Shown here piece by piece: positions 58,353 through 64,000 of a stretch of 64,000 nt of DNA; the first letter of the stretch is position 1; the number at the start of each line of letters is the position of its first letter. The notes under the pieces are model-generated. The model saw nothing but the letters and a program-made list of their open reading frames with translations, made no database searches and had not been told where the DNA came from. A program made the position numbers and the translations under genes. Source of the stretch: Oxyruncus cristatus (Eukaryota > Chordata > Aves > Passeriformes > Cotingidae); contig VXAY01002132.1 in NCBI GenBank assembly GCA_013399855.1, forward strand, positions 1,044,202 to 1,108,201. The letters are read 5' to 3'.

Positions 58353-59784
58353 AGTCCTTAATTAACTGCCAAGCAGGTCCTCAGGGACTTCATCAGCTTT
58401 AGTGCAGCAACGAGCCCTCCAGAAATTCATATGCTCATATGGTTGAAGTAATGTCACTAACAGCTGGACTGGTGGCCAGGAGACGGGGAGACTGTAAAGA
58501 ATTGTGAAATACAACACGAGACCTCTGCTCTGAGGTAAAACTCCAGTTCCAGCAACCCAAAGCATGTAAGTAAGGAAAAGCATTTTGCCCCCTCCCCCCA
58601 AAAGAAGCGAGGGATGAAATTGCTGTACTCCATCAGCCGCTACACTGGATGACATCCTTGTCCATCTTTCCTCTTCTGCTCCTCTCAGGGTGCTTTTAAA
58701 CCTCCTGTCTAAAAGGTTGAGCTTTAAAAATGAAAAAGGCATGTTTCCTTTCCTCTCAATCATTTAATGATTTTTAATTTGCTGCTTGATCCTCTTATAT
58801 TGACTGTGTGCAGGCTACAGCATTGGCTTGCAAATAAAGCAGGTGACTCAGGTGACTGTTCCTTTAAAAACGGTAGGGTTTAAATCAAATTATGCACTAT
58901 TAAAATCAAGCATATTTTTCAAATAACAGAAATAGAGAGAATAAATATTTTTTGGGTTTGTTTAGATTTGGTATGCACACGTCCTCTCATTTTTTTAAAT
59001 ACCTGAGCTAAAATGTGTCGTCCTGGCAGTGAGTTTCTCTTTGCACTTTGGTGTCCAGAGTCCTGCATCTCACCTTCGAGGCCAGTGAAGGTGGAAATGG
59101 GTGATGACCTGTTTTTAGAAATCATCAGTGATGCATTCCGGGAACTCGTGCAGTATTTTTCAGAACCGAGTTTGAAGGTTTGAGCACAGATAGGGAAATA
59201 TGTCATCTGTGTAAATTGCTCTAAATTACCTGCAATTTGTTGGGAGTTGCCATTTTTAAGTACTTACTGCAACTCTAGGTATTTGAGGAAGCTTTTGATT
59301 ATCCTGCGCTTGTAAAATGTAATTGGCTATTTCTTAATTGTTGTCCTCTGTGAAGTATAATTACCTGTAATGTAGAGCTTTTTATTTGTCAATGCCACAA
59401 ACAGGAAATCAAGAGTGTCTGATTGAGATAAGTTTGGGGACTCCACCATGACTTGTAATTGCATCAGGTGACCTGTTTGTACTGAGACCGGTCTCTCCTG
59501 TAAACTCCTGGAGGCCTTCAAAGAATCTAGAAACCTGAAATATTGTCTTTATGTGCAGAAGTCTGGCTTGTACTTTCCTAAAACTCTCTTCAGACAGCTG
59601 CTGTCTTCTTAACAAGGTAGTGGCATCTCTTTTTTCAGTCATATTGCATCAAGTTTCAGGAGGAATAGGCTGATTTAGAATTAATTGCTTAAATGCAGTT
59701 AATCAGAAGACATTGTAGAGCTTGCTGATGTTCATGAATACCGTAGAGAAGTCGGTTAATTAAAGCTTGGAACCCAATAGAGAC

Positions 59785-59855
59785 AGAGAATCCCAGTTCT
59801 TGTGGCTGTGTGGTGGTCCCTGGGAATCCCAGTTCTCATTGGTGTGTGATGGTAC
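59785..59855. repeat. Imperfect tandem duplication, ~35-bp unit, two copies
   Basis: GAATCCCAGTTCT followed by 'tgtggctgtgtggtgg' recurs about 35 bases later as GAATCCCAGTTCT followed by 'cattggtgtgtgatgg'. Confidence 0.7.
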
Positions 59856-62800
59856 TTGCATGTAGAGAACAGGATCATACTGAACTTGGATCTGCTGCAG
59901 ACTAAAAGCATGTCTTATCCCAGTCTGACATCTCTGCACAGGGAATTGGTCCTCGTGTCCCATCTGTTGCTCAGCCACCCTTGACCCAGCCATGCTGGCA
60001 CTCCTCCAGGACCAGAGCATGTGTGGGGAGGTCTGGGATGCTGGGGTGACTTGAGTGGGGGATATGTTGCATGGCCAGGGTCTAAACTCATGTCTCGTTG
60101 GGTCTGTGTTATGCTCAGTCTTGCTGAAGCTTTTGCTGTTGTCATCTTCCCAAGATGCATGTGTCCTTGGCGGGACATTAAACTTACTACTTAATTGAAT
60201 TTAGATTTTACCAGGAAATTCTTTGTAGTTCTGGTTGGGTTTTGTGTTTTACAGCAGCAATAGGAATGTCAGGCCGGGTACGTTCACCTCTCTGTCTCCA
60301 CCCAGGCTTGGCTGTGCTGACCTTGGGAGCCCTAACAGGGAAGATGTAACAGAGATTGGCATGGCCAGTCTGGGGCTTTACATTCTGTGCCAGGGGTGGA
60401 GGGACACAAAGGGAATATGAAAAGCCCTCTGTCTGCCCACTTCAGCCCTGGGTGGTGCTGTGCATAGGCAGGCTGGTTTATGAACAGCTCTGCTTCCATA
60501 CCTGGGCTTTCCAGAGCTTTTGTGTGTGTGTGTTTTCCTTACACGCAGTCTGTGGGTTTCAGTATCCTCCCCACTGTGCCTTTGGAGCATGACTTAGAAG
60601 CAAAAACCACTTGAGTGTGTCCTCCAGGAGGTCCTGGCCAATCCTGCAGCAGCACAAGCTTTCTTTGGAGGAACCTCCTGAAAACAAAACCTTAGAATAA
60701 AAACCCCTCTTCTTGCTAAAGTAACTCTCCGCAAACATAGAATTATTGAGTTTTATTTTTGCCCTTCTGATGGCGAACCGGTGCCGAACAGTTCTCAGGG
60801 AAAGCGGTGAGTCAGCTCGCCCAACAGTGACTCTATTGATAGATGGAAGGAGTGGCACTGAAGTCTGTCTAGTCATTGTTGGTGCTTGGCTGGAGCGCCG
60901 GGGGCTCCGAGGGCAGGCTCAAACACCTCTCGCCAGCCCTGGGAGATCAAACACTATGAGTCAGGCCACAGAAAGTCATGATAGGGCCCAAATTAATTAA
61001 ACCTCTTTTTTTTTTTTTTCTTCCAACCCAGTTTTGGGAGTGGGAAGGAAAGGACACACACGCACCAGGGTGTGTGGGACCCACCAGCTCATGTGTCATT
61101 GCAAGCTGACTTTTCTTATGCCTCCCAAGGTGCTCTAATGGAAACTCTGCCTAGTCCCTGCTCTGCTTTGGAGCGATGGGATCTGCCAACTTTCTCCTCT
61201 CTTGATAGCCTCTCATTTCTCACCTCTCTGTCTAAGGCCATGAGGCAGAGCTGGAAAATAAACACTGACACCACTCTTAGGCATCCCGACTTCTGGTTAT
61301 TTTTCAATTCAAAATGTGCACAAGCCAGAAAATGTTTTCAAGAGAGGCTTTAATTAATTTTATTTTTTGGTGTCATTTCGGTGAAGGTGGGAGAGGCAGG
61401 AGGTGGCCAGATGGTGGGAAGTGCAGCTGTGCTTCGGACCCACCAACTCCTTTCCCCTCAGTTTTCCCATCTCCTTTCCCAAGCATGTCTTGCTGTCGAA
61501 GGTGTGGAACCACATCCACGAAGCCCACAGCTTCCAAGAGAACTTCACCTATAAACCAAACCTTAAAGGTCATGGGCAAGAAGGCCCATATCCTAGTAAT
61601 GTCCCAGCTATCCCCTGAAGTGCCTTGAGTTGGTACCATCCCATGGGCAACAGACGGTTTAAATGGACACCAACAGCCTCGAACTTCGCTTTGGGCCACT
61701 AAATGCAAGTGCCACACACTTTGGTACCTCAGGCCACGCTGCCCCGAGCTCTCTTCAGGTGCTCTGAACACACGGAGTTTGCCTCCCATCTCCCAGGCAC
61801 CAGGAGCAGGCCAATTTTCAGCATAACGCACAATCTCAACTATTTTATTGCTTAATTTAGGCCATAAAGTCCCTTTGATGTGTTGTGTAATGCAACGTTC
61901 ATTCTGAAAAAGTGGGTGGAGTAGCTTTATGGTATTATAAAAATAAATAAAATGCCTGGCAGGATTTTGAAACCACATGGTCATTCCTCCTCTCTCCGCA
62001 GATAAGTTGATTGTTGAGAGAGAAATCTTGCTTAATATCTAACTTTGGGTGATTTATTTCTCCAGAGTCCTTTCATCTCCAGCGTGTATTGGGTTATCTG
62101 TGACTTCTAATCTGATTGTTTTAAGCGTGATCAAAGAAACCAAGAGAATGCACTTTATTTTCCCACTGTATGAACAGAATGCTGTTTGTACAGTGCATTA
62201 CATCACCTGTTCCTGCTGCTCCTGAGTCCTGCACCAAATGGCTGCAGTATAAATAGAAAACAGAATGGACTTGTAGGGGGTGATGAAATTTGTTCCACTT
62301 GCCGAGTAAAACAGAGTTAACTCAACGAGTGATTTCTTCACGCCCAACTCTACCTCAGCACACAACAACACAGGCTGATAATGTTTGAAATAACTCATTT
62401 CTGTGGGGTATTTGTGCTGAAAATCCAGGGGAGATGGCAGGCAGGGAGACTGCCACCATTGAAATTGCTGGGATTCTTTCCAGGCTATGCAAAGAAGGAG
62501 TTGGGCCTATCCTGTGGTTCTAGCTGGGATGGTCCAAAGGCAGGGTCTGTGGGGAGAGGTGGTCGCTGTCCTTGCCCAGGCTTGGTGCTGTAGGATCCCT
62601 GCACACGGAGGGCTTTGTCATCCTAAAGAAAGCCCTCCGTGGAAAGCAGCTTGCTTTTGGAAGGTCTGGAGGAGGAGAGCACAGGCACCCACCGCGCTGT
62701 TGCTCCAGAATGCAAACTGTGCATTTCTGGGGGACCAGTGCTAAGGAGCGGCTCTGTTCGCATGGAGGCTCTGGAGATGGGCCTGGGAGCTGCATTTGCT

Positions 62801-64000
62801 TGATCCTAAAAATCCCAAATTCAAGGAAAGATGTTTGTTTTCTGACAGGTCTTAATGTTCACCATCACATAACCTCAGTGCCCCATGAAGGACAGCTGTC
62901 CTCTCTGCAGGTTTGCCATGTCTCTGCCCAGTAACCTTTTCCAGCCTCTTTGGGAGCACTGAGCAGCATTTTCACTCCAATTATCTAATTGATTAACGTA
63001 TTTAACTTGGAACATTTGTTCTCAGCCCGTGTTTGACTTTCAGTTTCTTGCTTCTCTTGTAGACCAGGAGGGTAATCTGAGGGCCTCGAAGTTTTCTTGC
63101 TAGCTTTTCCAAGCTGTAGCTGTTGGCCTTAAAAAAAAAATCAAAATAAAAAAACCCCACCTCTCTCCTTACTGACCTTGCCTTGACACACCTACAGCCC
63201 TCATGAAAATCCCACCCTGGGTAAATAGCTCACGTTTTTATTCAGAGGAGAACTGCCATGCATCAAAGGGTCAGGGAAATCATTTGGGAGATAAGGGGGT
63301 GTTTTATCTTAAGCAATTAGTCCTTAGCACTGGGTTATTTTTTAAATTTTCTTGTTGATTTGGAAGCTGTTCTTGTGCAGCGTGTGGTCACTGTAGGAGT
63401 ACTGAACTTGAAAAAATGCCTAAAACCTGTGTTCTGCCACCCTGTTTGATGGGAAGCAGAAAGCCGGGGGCATTTCTGATGTGGCATTCCAGCAGGATGA
63501 GCTTAGGGCCACTATCTTCCCATCAGCCTTGGGGTGGTGATCATCTGATACACATCAAGGTTTTGCCCATCCATCAGTGAGCTGCTCGTGGTTTTCTCTG
63601 TCTGTAGTCCCCAGGCTGAAGGAGCAGGAAGGAAGCAGGGAGAGGATGGAAGCACTGAGATTTCCCTTGGGATGTTGTCATGGCTGAATTAGGGCCATCT
63701 GGATGGCCTTGGCAGCGCCAGCTGCTGGGTCTCCTCCTTGCTGCAGCCACCACTGCGATGGGGAATTGTCCTTCTCCGAGCAAACCAAGCCACTTCGCAG
63801 CTTCTTTCGAGTGAATTATAGGAAAATTACTTTGTCCTTGCACCAGCAGGGGATAGACCACATCACTCTGAGTTTCCCCACGGGGAATGGCTGCACAGTT
63901 ACCTGGCCTTGCCCTGCCCATGGGTCTGTCACCTCCAGCTGAAGCAGCGATGCCGAGCTCGCTCTCCGCAGATCTGCTGGCAGCGGTGTGTTCCTTGCCT

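Larger units (their letters stand above)
45911..64000 (+). other. AXIN1: AXIN1 intron after the first coding exon (continues past window)
   Basis: The next AXIN1 exon should begin with a Tyr-Gly-Ser-Trp block; nothing like it was found, so the intron exceeds 18 kb. Contents noticed: A19 at 47036-47054; a T-run at about 48292; C18 at 55474-55491; T14 at 61006-61019; CR1 fragments at 53484 and 58287; a CpG-retaining island at about 48330-48720; and an imperfect tandem duplication at about 59785-59855. No second gene on either strand could be supported. Confidence 0.75.

Overview
The window looks like bird genomic DNA. It is a vertebrate gene block with short introns, few repeats, and CR1 retroposon fragments as the recognisable interspersed repeats. 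Three protein-coding genes can be read with confidence, all on the + strand and head to tail: PGAP6 (TMEM8A), MRPL28 and AXIN1. Human 16p13.3 has the same neighbours in the same transcriptional order, so this is a conserved syntenic block. From general knowledge the chicken counterpart lies on chromosome 14, near the alpha-globin side of that block.

Layout. Positions 1-4007 are probably PGAP6 intron 1, with a GC-rich first ~500 bases and one CR1. Positions 4008-14776 hold twelve PGAP6 coding exons; only the short signal-peptide exon is missing. The PGAP6 3' UTR runs to a poly(A) signal at 17190 and contains a ~20-bp-period minisatellite. A cluster of CR1 fragments (17234-17932) fills the gap to the GC-rich MRPL28 promoter. 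MRPL28 is complete in five exons (18142-20652). A ~22 kb interval without a recognisable protein-coding gene follows (about 21.0-42.1 kb). It holds two RFX X-box-like sites, one before a strong Kozak ATG with a splice donor, the other in an X-box/CCAAT/TATA arrangement that runs into a 40-base assembly gap. It also holds a non-coding stretch rich in transcription-factor-like motifs (about 29.9-31.6 kb) and an old, broken CR1 reverse-transcriptase fragment (about 41.0-41.4 kb). A CpG island interrupted by an 802-base gap (42610-43411) probably carries the AXIN1 promoter and non-coding exon 1. The first AXIN1 coding exon (45033-45910) encodes the tankyrase-binding segment and the whole RGS domain. 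Positions 45911-64000 are the following AXIN1 intron; the next coding exon was not found.

Function. PGAP6 is a cell-surface GPI-directed lipase that sheds GPI-anchored proteins such as the Nodal co-receptor CRIPTO. MRPL28 is a mitochondrial large-subunit ribosomal protein. AXIN1 is the scaffold of the beta-catenin destruction complex. They are neighbours by synteny and do not form a pathway or operon.

The best candidates for something undescribed are the promoter-like module at 29997-30211, the X-box/Kozak/donor start at 27699-27776, the paired-motif element at 31298-31359, and a CpG-retaining island inside the AXIN1 intron (about 48.33-48.72 kb). None is proven; all rest on motif reading by eye.
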